The translations under genes and the position numbers were made by a program. Positions 23,598 to 34,512 of a stretch of 64,000 nt of DNA are shown one piece after another (positions within the stretch are counted from its first letter, which is position 1; each line of letters opens with the position of its first letter). The notes under the pieces are model-generated. The model made no database searches and was not told the origin of the DNA. It saw only the letters and a program-made list of their open reading frames with translations. This stretch comes from Diphasiastrum complanatum (Eukaryota; Streptophyta; Lycopodiopsida; Lycopodiales; Lycopodiaceae): contig CM055113.1 in NCBI GenBank assembly GCA_029204225.1, positions 28,811,252-28,875,251 on the forward strand. The letters are read 5' to 3'.

Positions 23598-25260
23598 ATT
23601 AGGAGGACCGGGATTACCTTATTCAAATGTGAAGGATGAACAAAGACGATATCAGAAGATCAAGCATTGGATACAAGAAGCACAAGCGGAGGAAGCTGCA
23701 CAACAACCGACAGCTCCTCAAGACACCACACCAAACGTAGATCAACAAGCGACCGCACCACAAGGTTCACCACACAGATCAGATGTGAAAGTGCGACTAC
23801 ACCATCAAGAAGAACCATTCCATATGGCGAAACCCAAAGCTACAAGGACATAATTCCTGACAAGCATCTTATCCAATAGAATGAACATCTCAATTGAAGA
23901 GCTCCTTCATTGCACCTCAGGAAAAGGGTGTCTTGTTAGATTGCCCGATCACTGAATCATACATACCTTCCAAGGAACCATTATTCTGCACCAAATTCGA
24001 AGAAGCCAACAATGTTCTGAATGTAGGATCAGCTTGGGAGAGTGAGCAACACAATACAACTCTTCCTATCAAGCACAAAATCTTCAGAGAATAAGCTACT
24101 GTTGTAGATGGAGGATCGGGTGTCAACCTTATCTCCGCTACTTTGTATGAGAAATGGAATCTACAAGGCCTGAAAGCTACCAAGTTCACCATCAAACTAG
24201 TTGATCAATCATATGTGTGCCCAAAGGGGATTGTAGAAGACATTCTAGTCAAGATAGCAGGAGTACAATTTGTCATTACATTTGTGGTGATGGACATTCC
24301 TAAAACACCCACTGCCTCTCGCATTTTGTTGGGACGACTTTGGTTACGAATTTCCCAAGTAGTCCAGTGATTGGGGGACTGGAAAAATCACATTTGAGAA
24401 TGGAGACTAGGGGCAGTAAAAGTGGATCCCTCCACATGGGGGGTGAAGCCTATACCACCCAAGGCTGATGACACTTCTTTCACAATGGACCATAGCATTG
24501 ATTGCCCCAAAGACTCAATGGGTGTTCATTATGATTCACAAAAAAAATACCGTGCTGTGGACATATGCATTGGCAACAACTGACTGTATGGCTAGGCATA
24601 CATGTCATCCAGATTCAGATTCAGAATCCAACGAATTACCATCACGAGGATTCACCCTAGACATGTCAGTCTACTATGGGGTGAACATGATAAACGTACC
24701 ATGGCTATCACCAGAACCTATTCCAGAACTTGTTGAAGATGATCTAGTTCCTTGGCAATATGCATTGTATTATAACAAGGAAGTTGAGCTGACAGATGAG
24801 CAAATACTACACCACATGGATTATATGCATTATGGAGTTCAATAAATACCAACTCAACCACCTCAGAAATCTCAACGTGCTAAAGTCTCAAAGATGCCAC
24901 CACCGAAAGCACCTGTACCAAAGAAAAACCAACAAAATCAAAGATACAATTAGGTGATCAAGTGGAGCGATTTATTCAAAGAGGCTATAGCAACCAACAA
25001 GGATGTAAGAGGAAAGAAGAAAGTTTCTAAATCACATGCTCAAGGGTCATCCGACCACGCTTCGACATCAACTTCAGGAATGTCAAAAGCAATGCACAAG
25101 CTATCACTCTTTTGAAGGCACTAGTCCATGATGTGCCAAAAAAATTCAAGAGTTATTATACCTTGGATGACATGGTAATCATGATGCCAAAAGCGCATCG
25201 GTAGCCGGTTACGGAAGTACTGGTTGCCACCAGCCTTCCCCAACACTTCAAGATAGGCTC
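23598..25260 (+). pseudogene. Right part of the interrupted Gypsy element, with protease
   Basis: Continues the sequence interrupted at 16426: GGPGLPYSNVKDEQRRYQKI and a Gln/Ala-rich linker. A retropepsin-like domain follows, with the active-site VVDGGSGVNLIS near 24107-24140 and the ILLGRLWL segment (the conserved (I/L)(I/L)G(R/N) motif) near 24324. Later frames contain only broken low-similarity pieces such as KWSDLFKEAIATNKDV and KKFKSYYTLDDMV. Stops are frequent. It is older than the element inserted in it. Confidence 0.7.
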
Positions 25261-26424
25261 ATCATCGAATAAAGCTTCAGGTTTTACATAAGCGATCTTT
25301 ATCCATGCTTTTCTTGATGCACTCCATCATCACCAATAAGCTTGTAGCTTTTTTTTTTATTAGGACTAAAATGGTGGCCGCATAAGAGGTTGATGAAATA
25401 CCAAATTGCCTTTTTAGCAACCAAATCTGTCTGAAATTGGAAGAAAGTATCATCAAATTATTATTATTATTTGTCTACTTCTTCAACATTGTGCCATCTT
25501 GGATGATTTATCCCTTGAACTTATATTTTTGCATTGCATTTGGTTCCACTAAATTAAACTTAACATGTGTTTTGATCATCTTGATTAACAATGTTGCTAT
25601 CGACCCATCAACACTTGTAGTAATGAGCTGTTATATTTTTATGCAAATGCTTGATTCTAAGTGGCCAGTATTCAACTTGCATTATAGATGGACAGGACAA
25701 ATTGTTTTGTCCATTTGAATTCTTCAGATTCAGTCAATGTTTCATCCATAGGTGGCCAAAAAGAATTTGATTGTATTAAATTGCAAATTGAATTTTTTTT
25801 TTATAGCATTTGTATTTTCCCTCATACTTGCTTAAAACACCAATCCCAAATAATAAAAATACATTCGAAAGTTGGATTACGGAGTTGTTGTCTTCATTTG
25901 ATAGACACTCCAATAATAGAGCATCATTTTTGGCATAGCTCAACAACAAATCCATTACATTTAAACAATGTGAGCCTTTCAAAAGAACTCATCTTTATCT
26001 GTTACATTGAGTATGAACAAATTCTCTTGGAGTTGCTTCCATTGTCTAGATATTCATAGCACGTAAAGATTAAGTACAATTGAAAAACTAAAAGATCACA
26101 TGCCAACATATATTAATGAGAACCCATGTTAGAGATTTTGACAATGGATTGGTTTGATCTCCCATAAATCCATATTGTTGTCTCAATTAAACTCCAAGTG
26201 AAATAGTTGTAGATTCAATTGCCATGTGGCATAATTGTATTATATTATATTTGTATTGTCTTGTTGATAAAACTGTAATACATCCATGTCATTAACACCA
26301 TTGAATATCAAAACTTTATTTGTACAAACTACAAATACTGAATCTATTCATCATGAACTATAATGATCAAGTATCATATCCTACTTTGATAGAAAAGACA
26401 CAATCAATCACAATAGCAAAAGCA

Positions 26425-26462
<38 letters not shown>

Positions 26463-27750
26463 ATTAGCCTACCGAACCATGTGACTTGAACTTGATAGCT
26501 CAAGTCACAACCATGTGACTTGACAACTCAAGTCTAAAGCAAATCAATATTACAACTATATACATATATGAAGCTTACCAATATGTTTTCTACTATTCCC
26601 CTTTGATGATATTTTTTTTTTTACAATATTCATAGATTTTAAATGAAAAAAGTTCCCTTTTCTAAACGCTTAGCGATGAATATCTACCACCTAGTCATGT
26701 GTAGAATAATAAATTAACTCTACTTCCTTAGAATTAACTTCTCATGCACAAAGTGATAATGAGTCTAAATATGCTTCATGTGTGCATGAAATACAAGATT
26801 CTTTGCAATCTTTATGCAACTTTGAGTATTACAAAGTATGGCGGTGGCTTCAAAAAGAGCTTAAGGCCTAATCAGACTTCAAGATATTTATGTTTAGTTA
26901 AGTCATGGGCTTCACTTATAATTAAACATTAGACATCATTTTTGGGATCTTTTGGCTCATTTGCATTTGAGTGAACTTTGAGCTCCATCTCCCCTTTCTC
27001 TTTGTTTTGGAATTGGATCTTGCTAGGCCTGATGTGCATCAATGAACTCATGTACTTCACACTCTTAAAAATGAAGTTCCTCTCTTTTCAATCTTTGTTT
27101 TGATATGCCCTTAATGACAACTAATGGGTATTTGTTATTTATTGTTCTTTTCAACATATAATGTGCTCTTTTCACAAAAAGAAATTAGTGGTTTGATAGA
27201 TGACAACTATGCTTGGGAAAGTTTGCAATATTGGATTGTTGATGTTCGGATTGCTTGTTGTTCTTGTTCTTGTATTTCAAGATCCTACAATCTTGAATTT
27301 TGTGATTTTTTCTATTATAATGCTTTTAGAACATTTTTCCTTTGGATTGATAAGGGGATGGTTGTGACTCTAGTTAGATCTTCAATGCGGTTTTAGATTA
27401 ATTTCGTCAAAAATCAAAATAAAAAATGTAGATTTTAGAAAGTATTACTTTCATCCAACCACAACTTTTGATTGAATAAATAGACAATGTCTTGATACAT
27501 AGAAGATAATTGGCATGTTGCTTGTGCCTTTTTTTTTACCATAATTCAAACGTCAAAACTCTTGTAACAACGAGAGCAATCCTTTCTATTTATCAAATAA
27601 ATCATGATTGGTGGTTTGTAAAGAGCACAAAACACTTGGCTGATAGGTAATGCATTTATTTTTTTCACACTAATTGCTATAACTTCTTGTTAAGCACTAG
27701 TGTAGTCCACCTTTGCACCTATGAGTTGGATGAGTGAGGGATAAAAAAGG
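25261..27750. other. Unrecognised AT-rich sequence
   Basis: No domain recognised on either strand. Contains an (AC)16 tract at 26430-26461, followed by two copies of ACCATGTGACTTGA (about 26475 and 26508). Confidence 0.4.
26430..26461. repeat. (AC)16 microsatellite
   Basis: 32-bp uninterrupted AC tract. Confidence 0.97.
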
Positions 27751-27753
27751 ACA

Positions 27754-28130
27754 ATGTTTATTAATAAGTTGCATTTGTTATGTTCCCGTTGTTTTGGAAC
27801 AAGACTTTTTAGAAAATGGTGTGATCAACCTGGAGAATCAAAATCCATGATTATGCAAGAGCTACGGGAAGAATTCCCGCAAGAAAATGAGTTCGATCCA
27901 GGAGCCATATCAAAAGATATGAGCAAATGGATTCGACATAAGAGGGATGCCATGTGGGACACACTTCGAGTAGGCAAGTCAAACTTGTCTGGTGTTTCAA
28001 GCCAAATTGGAAGGCTTGCAAGGATGAGGCCAAAGATCCAAATAAATATCGCCTACAGAAGGAGACTGCAGTGAGTAGGATGACCCATCCTAAGTTAGGA
28101 TCTAGTGGAAAGACGGGCCTACAGGCCAAA
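27754..28130 (+). pseudogene. Unrecognised decayed coding fragment
   Basis: A 106-codon frame (REEFPQENEFDPGAISKDM, WIRHKRDAMWDTLRVGK) shifts frame near 27960. It continues as WCFKPNWKACKDEAKDPNKY and VSRMTHPKLGSSGKTGL. The basic composition and the 'H-x-x-G-S-x-x-x-x-x-G' ending recall C-terminal segments of plant Spm-type transposase relatives. The resemblance is weak and I do not name a family. Confidence 0.35.
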
Positions 28131-28537
28131 TGGTATGTAATTCATTTATATTCTACAATGCATTCTTTACTGTCATCGCATATGGATTAATTCGTGGTTC
28201 ATGTTTAATTTGTCATTCACTTTTGTTCTTTTTTATAGCATCACAACTTTGGACGCTATCCATCCAAGCAATCCACCAAGTGTCTCTTGAATTACCATTG
28301 CTTGTTGGTGAGGATGTAGATGTCATCAAGAATAGATCTCCTTCATCCTTCTCATCCTCATGTGCAAGGTTTTCTTGTTTGTTCTCCTCCTCTTGTGCTC
28401 TTTATAAGGCCAGCTAATACCCATTTTAAAGTTCTTTGAAAGGAGAAAACTCCACATCATCATTTATTTTTAAAAACCAAAAATCCACATCATCAATTTT
28501 TTTAATAATGATGTGGCATTATCATCCACGTTCTCAT

Positions 28538-29205
28538 TGTTAGAATTTACCAATTTTCACATGGTTTTTTTATGAATATTAGACATCTATGTGGATCCAC
28601 ACATGTGAGGACCTATCCACATGTGTGAAATGACACTTGTAATATTCAGATCCATTTTGATTAGCTTTCATTTGAGTCTAATGTGACATCTCCTATATTA
28701 TAGGAGTTAGGTCCTAGATTGTAGGAATCTAGAAGGTCAACACAAATCACCAATGGATGATGTGGCAAACTTGATAGATCTTATCCAAAGTGGATATGGA
28801 TAAGTACAATGAGCTGTCCCACACATGTTGGATGCAGCTTAGAGAGAGATTATGGTAAATTTGTACTTGATCCATGATAGATCTATTATTGAGCCAATGA
28901 TGAGAAATCTTGGTTTGTGAAGCTATCATTGTGTTTTGACTCTCTTAAGCACTTTCTTTTTGAGTGAATTCTTTGTAAATGATAAGTAAACTATTTCTCT
29001 GTTATCAGGCCATACAGTAGCTGTACTTCACATGTGTGAAGCCGTGGATCATCTTTTTTATTTGTTCTTGCTTAGAAACACAAAGATTGTCAAGTAGAAG
29101 CTAGATTTGGAAGTAGTCTTGATATAGATCAAGATCCCAAGCTACCAATCACTCTCTGTGATCATTTGTAGATCAATTTTAGTCCATAAGCTCTGAAATC
29201 TGACA
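28538..29205 (+). repeat. 5' LTR of a Copia element
   Basis: Starts TGTTAGAATTTACCAATTTT and ends TCTGACA, directly followed by a primer binding site. Contains CACATGTG palindromes at 28600, 28618 and 29029. A second LTR at 32520 starts with the same 20 bases. It is homologous to 30789-31647, though strongly diverged. Confidence 0.75.
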
Positions 29206-29218
29206 TGGTATCAGAGCC
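29206..29218 (+). other. Copia primer binding site
   Basis: TGGTATCAGAGCC lies immediately after the LTR end, complementary to initiator tRNA-Met. Confidence 0.92.
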
Positions 29219-29273
29219 AACTCAAAGAGCTTAGCTGATGATCCAAGAATCTTCATTTTGGTGAAAGAATAAA

Positions 29274-30602
29274 ATGAAAGACTTTTGTGAGATCAATGGC
29301 ATTAAGTTACAATACACTCTTGACAAATCCGAGGAGGATCTTGACAAACCCGAGGAGGATCATGACAAACCCGAGGATGGAGACATGGATCCGAGTCAAA
29401 AGGGGCCGAGAAGATCATCAAGGAGCAAGGCCGAGCCCTCAAGGCTCACCTATGTGGACAAGGGAAAGCAAAAGGAAAACTCTACACCTTCTACCTCTTA
29501 CTCTTTCTTAGCTACATTGCTTGAAGAACCATCATCTTTTGAAGAAGCATATAAATCTAAAGTTTGGAGAGATGCAATGCAAGTAGAGTATGATGCATTA
29601 GAAGAAAATCATACTTGGAATCTTGTAAATCTTCCAAGAGGGAAGAAACCACTTGCAAGTAAGTGGATTTATAGAATAAAGTACAATCAAGATGGATCTA
29701 TTAGTAAGTACAAAGCTAGGCTTGTTGCTAAGGGATTTTTTCAAATAAAAGGATTGGATTATGAAGAAATATTTGCACCTGTAGCTAAGCTTGTAACTAT
29801 TAGATTAATCATTTGCATTGCTACTTTGTTCAAGTGGGATCTCTACCAAATGGATGTGACAAATGCCTTCTTGAATGGCTTCTTAGAAGAGGAAAGTGAG
29901 TTCAAGATGGTAGATCTACGCTTCCTAAAGTTTATACGTGGGATAGAAGTGTCTAGAAGTAGCAATTGTACTTTCATAAGTCAATCTGAGTATGCTACTT
30001 CCATTCTTGAAAGATTTGGTATGAAAGATTGTAAGGGGATTGACACCCCTATGGAGCATGTTGTGAAAGCAACTAATGAAGGTAATGAAGCATCCTTTGA
30101 GGACATCACCCTCTTTAGGAAGCTTATAGGCTCTCTAATCTATTTGACCATCACTAGACCTGACTTAAGTTTTTGTGTAAGCAAGTTGAGTCAAAGTATG
30201 CAAGCTCCTTTAGTTCATCATTGGAAGAGTGCCAAGAGAGTACTTAGATATGTTTCTAGTACTAGATTTTTTGGCATACTTTATGAAGGATTTAACTTGC
30301 ACTTGAGAGCCTACTCGGATTCAGATTTTGCAGGTGACAAGATGGATAGGAAGTCCATTAGTGCATTTGCAACATTTCTTTGTGGAGGAGTAATATCTTG
30401 GCTTTCCAAAAGGCAAGATACAATCTCACTATCTTCTTGTGAAGACGAGTACAAGGCATTGACTTCAACAACCAAAGAGCTCCTATGGCTAAGAAGACTC
30501 TTGATAGAACTACATGTGCTAGAGGCCGAGGAGATTCCTTACATATTTTGTGACAATCAAGCTTCTCTATCTTCCATGCTAGAACAAAGCATATTGAGAT
30601 AG
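29274..30602 (+). pseudogene. Copia pol with RT core deleted in frame
   Basis: A 442-codon open frame. It starts in an acidic linker with three copies of a DKPEED-like repeat, then RT fingers (TWNLVNLPRGKKPLASKWIY, LVAKGFFQIKGLDYEEIFAP, MDVTNAFLNGFLEEE). It jumps at about 29892 straight to EFKMVDLRFLKFIRGIEV. The intervening RT palm, including YGLKQ and the catalytic Y(V/I)DD, is absent although the frame stays open. RNase H follows (SDSDFAGDKMDRKSISAF, LSSCEDEYKAL, FCDNQASL) and is interrupted by a stop at 30600. The rest of RNase H (HHFVREKVQSKDVQLHHL-like, DILTKSLSKDPF) is read in another frame to about 30775. Gag, protease and integrase are missing. Confidence 0.85.
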
Positions 30603-30775
30603 CTCACCACTTTGTGAGGGAGAAAGTACAATCCAAGGACGTGCAACTACATCATTTACCATCATCTGAATGCATAGTTGATATCTTAACCAAGTCATTG
30701 TCCAAAGATCCATTTTTTAAGTTAAGATATGCTCTTGGAATTGTAGATAGATGTACAATAGATTTGCCAAGTTAG

Positions 30776-30788
30776 AAGTGAGGAGGAG
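30776..30788 (+). other. Polypurine tract of the Copia element
   Basis: GTGAGGAGGAG directly precedes the 3' LTR start TGTTGAAAATTG. Confidence 0.75.
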
Positions 30789-31647
30789 TGTTGAAAATTG
30801 TCACTTCTCACTTGACATTGGTTTGTGTAAATATTGATCAAACATTAGAATAATGTGATGATCTGATTTCACACGTGTGGAACCTGTTCCCACATGTGAA
30901 AGGATGTACTTTTCATGCTTGTATATATCTAAATTGATTTTGTATCAGTCTAATTAGTGTGAACATGATATGAATAGTTTTTTAGTCAAGTTGACTAGTC
31001 ACCTAGAAATTAGCTTTTCCTTGCATGTACATGAGTAAATGCTCCCACATGGCAAGTGGATGTTCACATGTGTGTATAGAGTACTAGAAGATAAGAGTTG
31101 ACTATTTTCATTAGATCCTATTTTGTAGGAAATATTCCTATATTCTAGGAGACTAGCTTTTTGGATTTTAGCCATATTCTAGAAGGTCAACTATTGGATA
31201 AGGATCAAGAATGAATCAAATGGATAGAGTGATGTGGCACTCTTCACACGTGTGAAGACCTGCTAGATTGTACCAAACTTGTGGATGTACTTGATCCATA
31301 AAAGGATCATCATTTTGCTAAGAAGATTGATGAGACTTTCGCATTCTACACTTTTGTGAGATTCTAGTCATTTGTCTTGTGGTTTCTATGAATTGATTGC
31401 TATCTAGGATGATTGTACTTGTTGTTTCAGGTGCAGGCCGTACTGTGGATAGTACTCCACACGTGTGAGGCCGCTCTCACTAATTAATGATGTGTTGATC
31501 CATTGCTCTTGTTTAAATCCAAGTGTAGTGAATCTAGATCAAGATCTAATGTGTAGAACTTGATAGATCCATTGATTAGGCAACCAATAACTCTCTATGA
31601 TTGTAAAGTACAATCATCATTGTCCTAAAAACCTGTAAAATTTATCA
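30789..31647 (+). repeat. 3' LTR of a Copia element with G-box palindromes
   Basis: About 859 bp, from TGTTGAAAATTG to AATTTATCA. It shares blocks with 28538-29205 (TCTAGAAGGTCAAC, CAGGCC(A/G)TAC, ACCAATAACTCTCT) but is far more diverged than a recent LTR pair would be. It carries CACACGTGTG at 30870, 31245 and 31458, and CACATGTG at 30891 and 31065. No matching target duplication is visible at the two outer ends. Confidence 0.7.
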
Positions 31648-32110
31648 GTCACTTTCTTGTCATGGACAATTGCAACAACAGTATCAGAAAATAATTTCAC
31701 CTAGAAATCCATATGTTGTGTGCAGCACCTCAATTGCCGTTACCGTCCATCTCACATCTGCAGATAGACTTCTTGTCACCTGCCTGATGGACCTCTGTAT
31801 GTGAGATTTCAGAGTCAGAAGATTATTTGTCTTTTGAAGCTTCCGAATATCCTTGAGCCAAGGTGGGTCTCTTCTTCTGCCACTTGGCCTAGGAGGAGGT
31901 GGTGGTGGTTGTGGATTTCCCTGACCCTGAAATTGGTATTCCACCTGAATGCCCTCGTGTTGTCTGCTTGGTCCGCGCCATTACTGTGTAGTAGCGATAA
32001 ACCGAGCATTTTTTATCATTTCCTTTGGTAACTTTCTTGGTAAAACATGATTTAAAGATGATCCAATGCATGAACGATCTGTTAAATAGTTCTTTGCCAC
32101 CAAACATGGT
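31648..32110 (-). pseudogene. Histone H3-like gene remnant, fused to an upstream exon
   Basis: An acceptor (TTGCAG) precedes 32110. The exon reads MFGGKELFNRSFMHWIIF and continues in frame to MARTKQTTRGHSGG (ATG at 31981), which matches the histone H3 tail MARTKQT. One frameshift later comes a Pro-rich stretch and the H3 fold: DIRKLQKTNNLLTLK (alpha-N), HIQRSIRQVTRSLS (alpha-1), ADVRWTVTAIEVLH (loop 1 to alpha-2). After a second frameshift, DTVVAIVHDKKVT aligns with the canonical H3 segment DTNLCAIHAKRVT. The match ends exactly at the LTR boundary (31647). A cryptic donor (G|GTGAAA) sits at 31701/31700. Arg-Trp in loop 1 and the divergence suggest a CENH3-like or other variant H3, but tail and core mix features. 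Non-functional as written. Confidence 0.7.
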
Positions 32111-32229
32111 CTGCAACAAACATATGAAACTCAAATTATGTTTAATTAATAAATAATCCATGTTATCAAGTGCAAATCAAACTTAAATGACATATACAAA
32201 TCAAATAAACAGTTTAGATGACAACATAC

Positions 32230-32519
32230 TTGAATGCTCAGATTCTTTTTTCTGATTGCCGCTATGTGTAGATAGGTCATCAATATTCTTCATCGGTACT
32301 CTCTTTCTTTTCCTCTTCATCATTGTCTTATTGATAACTTTCAGATCAACAACAGATTTTAAACTCTTGGATCGCAACTTTTCCATGGATTCTAACATTT
32401 CTTGGTTTGATCCTCGAAGAGTAGTGACAGTAGCATTCAACTCTGACATAGCATTCTTGAGTGCATTGTTTTCAGCACTAGTGTGTTGCACATAATGAAG
32501 CAATTGTAAATTTGCACGT
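32230..32519 (-). pseudogene. Coiled-coil exon upstream of the H3-like remnant
   Basis: The minus-strand frame reads ANLQLLHYVQHTSAENNALK, heptad leucines, then a basic cluster (KTMMKRKRKRVPMKNI) and an acidic/serine end. It finishes at a good donor, TCAA|GTATGT (32230/32229). The next acceptor is at 32110, so it may have been spliced to the exon carrying the H3-like sequence. The LTR start at 32520 cuts its 5' side. The protein family is not recognised. Confidence 0.5.
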
Positions 32520-33108
32520 TGTTAGAATTTACCAATTTTTGGTGAAAGCATTGGTGCTAGCTTCATTTTGAAGGAGGGCGACCTTTTCTAATAGTTTACT
32601 TGTAATGTTAAGGTTCAGATTAGTGTGGAAAGTTCAGATGTACTTCTCACATGTGTGAGAGGCTGCTGGAGTTGTACTTTCACCAAAACTTTGTGTTTTT
32701 TCAATATTTGAGCGTCAAACAAGTTGTGAAGAGTGAAACTAGTGATGTGCTTTATGTAAAACCATTGTTTCCTTTATAGATTTGATGAGTAAATGGGTTT
32801 AGAAGCTTATTAAACCTACAAATCCTTGAGAGAGAGTTTGAGGCTTATGTTTTTTAGCTCAAGAGTGAAACTAAAACCATTTTAAACACCATAGGAAGGC
32901 ATTGGCACTTCCAAGAATCAAATCCAAGTTTCTAAGTGAATAGATTGTGTAGAATACTTTTCCCCAAATCTTTTGAGTTCAAGATAATTATAGATCTTGC
33001 TTCCTGAGTCTTGTGATATTCAAGAGAGTAGCATTGTAGCTAAATTCCGAGAAAGAGTGAAGGGAGAGCCTTTGAATAGTACATTTGTTGTACTTGTTAC
33101 TAGATAGA
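32520..33108 (+). mobile_element. Copia LTR and leader
   Basis: Starts TGTTAGAATTTACCAATTTT, as does the LTR at 28538, and contains a CACATGTGTG palindrome at 32648. It leads without a recognisable tRNA-Met primer site into the gag at 33109, so the LTR/leader junction has probably been altered. The LTR's right border is not defined. Confidence 0.55.
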
Positions 33109-34101
33109 ATGGGTTCAATTGGAGCCTATCTTCTTGAGGCTAGTGAAAGGCTAAATTCTAATAATTATTCAACTTGGAGATTAAGAATGGAGTCTCTACT
33201 TGTGCTCCAAGATATGTATGATCTTGTCATAGGAGAGGAAGAAGAACCTCAAGGAGGGCAAGATCTAGTGAGGTACAAAAAGAGAGCTAGACTAGCATTA
33301 CATTGCTTGAAAATGAATGTTAGTAATGAACTTCTAAAGGAAGTGGCATCTTGTACCTCACCTGAGACATGGGACTACCTTAAAGGGATTTATGAATCCA
33401 AAAATACCTTTAGAGTGCTTATGATTAGAAACAAAGTTCTTCAAAGCATTAGAGGGAGTGAAGAGAGTGCTCAAGAGTATGTCTTGAGAATAAAATCTCT
33501 CAACAAAGAACTTTCCATCATTAGAAAGGGTATTCATGATGATGAACTTGTTCAAATCATTTTGAATGGTCTTGGAAATGAGTTCTCCAATCTTGTTAGG
33601 ATCCTTCATGTCAAGCAAAGGATTGGATCCTTGAAGTTGCATGATGGTGATGAGAAGGCCAACTTCTCAAGCAAGGGAAAGGCAAAGTCAAATAAGAAGA
33701 TCCAACACAAGGAGACCAAGAATGATGATCAACCATCAAGCTCCAAAGGTGGAAAGAAGAACAAAGCCAAACTCAAGTGCTTCTTTTGTCGAAAGAAGGG
33801 GCACTTTGCATTCGAGTGTTTTAAGAAGAAGAATGCACAAGGAGAGAGCAAACAAGGCAACCTCACTCTTGAGGAAGATGAGGATGAAGTGGATTCACCC
33901 TTGATGGCTTCCACATCAACATCAAAGAGCTACTCCAATTACACATGGTGGATTGATAGTGGGGCTAGTTCCCACATGACATTACAAAAGGATTTTTTCT
34001 CAACTCTTGTACCTTTTGTAGGTTGTAAAAAGTCTATTCTGACAGCAAGTGATCAAGAATGTAGAGTACATGGAGTGGGAACTATTCCCTTGTCACTCTA
34101 G
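33109..34101 (+). pseudogene. Copia gag and protease start (family A)
   Basis: ATG at 33109 opens MGSIGAYLLEASERLNSNN. The UBN2-type gag domain follows to about 33600, then a Lys-rich linker and an intact CCHC knuckle CFFCRKKGHFAFEC (33777-33820). The protease start WWIDSGASSHMT comes near 33948. The frame ends in a stop at 34099, just after VHGVGTIP, so only the start of protease remains. Relative to the homologous gag at 39.7-40.4 kb (-), it lacks a block after 'LVRILHVKQ', suggesting a small in-frame deletion. It reads openly for 331 codons, so it is not very old. Confidence 0.85.
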
Positions 34102-34249
34102 GACACTAAGCCTCCTTCCTTTTTGCTTGGCTTGGATGATTCATGATAGGTGATGTTTGAGATCTTTGTAAAAGATTTAGAACCGTCGTTTGATGAAGAA
34201 GAGCATTTCAATCTAAAAATTAGATAATGCAATTCAGACGCAAGCAAAA
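34102..34249. other. Junction between two Copia elements
   Basis: Short unrecognised sequence separating the family A gag/protease from the LTR of the next element. Confidence 0.4.
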
Positions 34250-34512
34250 GACGTTACTACAGATCATCATTGGCAAAACAGTTAAAATAGCAATGACCAA
34301 CTTATACAGTGCTTTCCTATTTCGACGGCACCACGTGTGCTTAGTTCTAGAGTTATCGGGCCATCTTTCTTTTACGAGCCCTTTGAGTGTTTTTAAGGAA
34401 CTCATCTTTGTACTTACAAGCAGTTGGTAATATACAAATTGAATTGAGCAATTCTGAATTCTTGTTGCACTTGACGTTGTGCTGTGGTTATTGATCCGGT
34501 CGGGTGTTTTCA
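34250..34512 (+). repeat. Left LTR of Copia element B
   Basis: Near-identical to 37595-37838 over the core from GTGCTTTCCTATTTCGACGG through GTTGCACTTGACGTTGTGCT to the end GTGTTTTCA. Its 5' edge is diverged and lacks the TG seen at 37595. No primer site follows it: the next bases are already pol. Confidence 0.8.

Noticed and set aside
27754..28130. Spm/CACTA transposase
   Set aside because: The similarity is limited to composition and one short pattern, and no terminal repeats were found, so I left it unnamed.
28500..28537. Possible continuation of the H3-like gene (an IMP string) on the far side of the Copia element
   Set aside because: Only three residues match and the flanks do not share a target duplication with 31648, so it may be chance.
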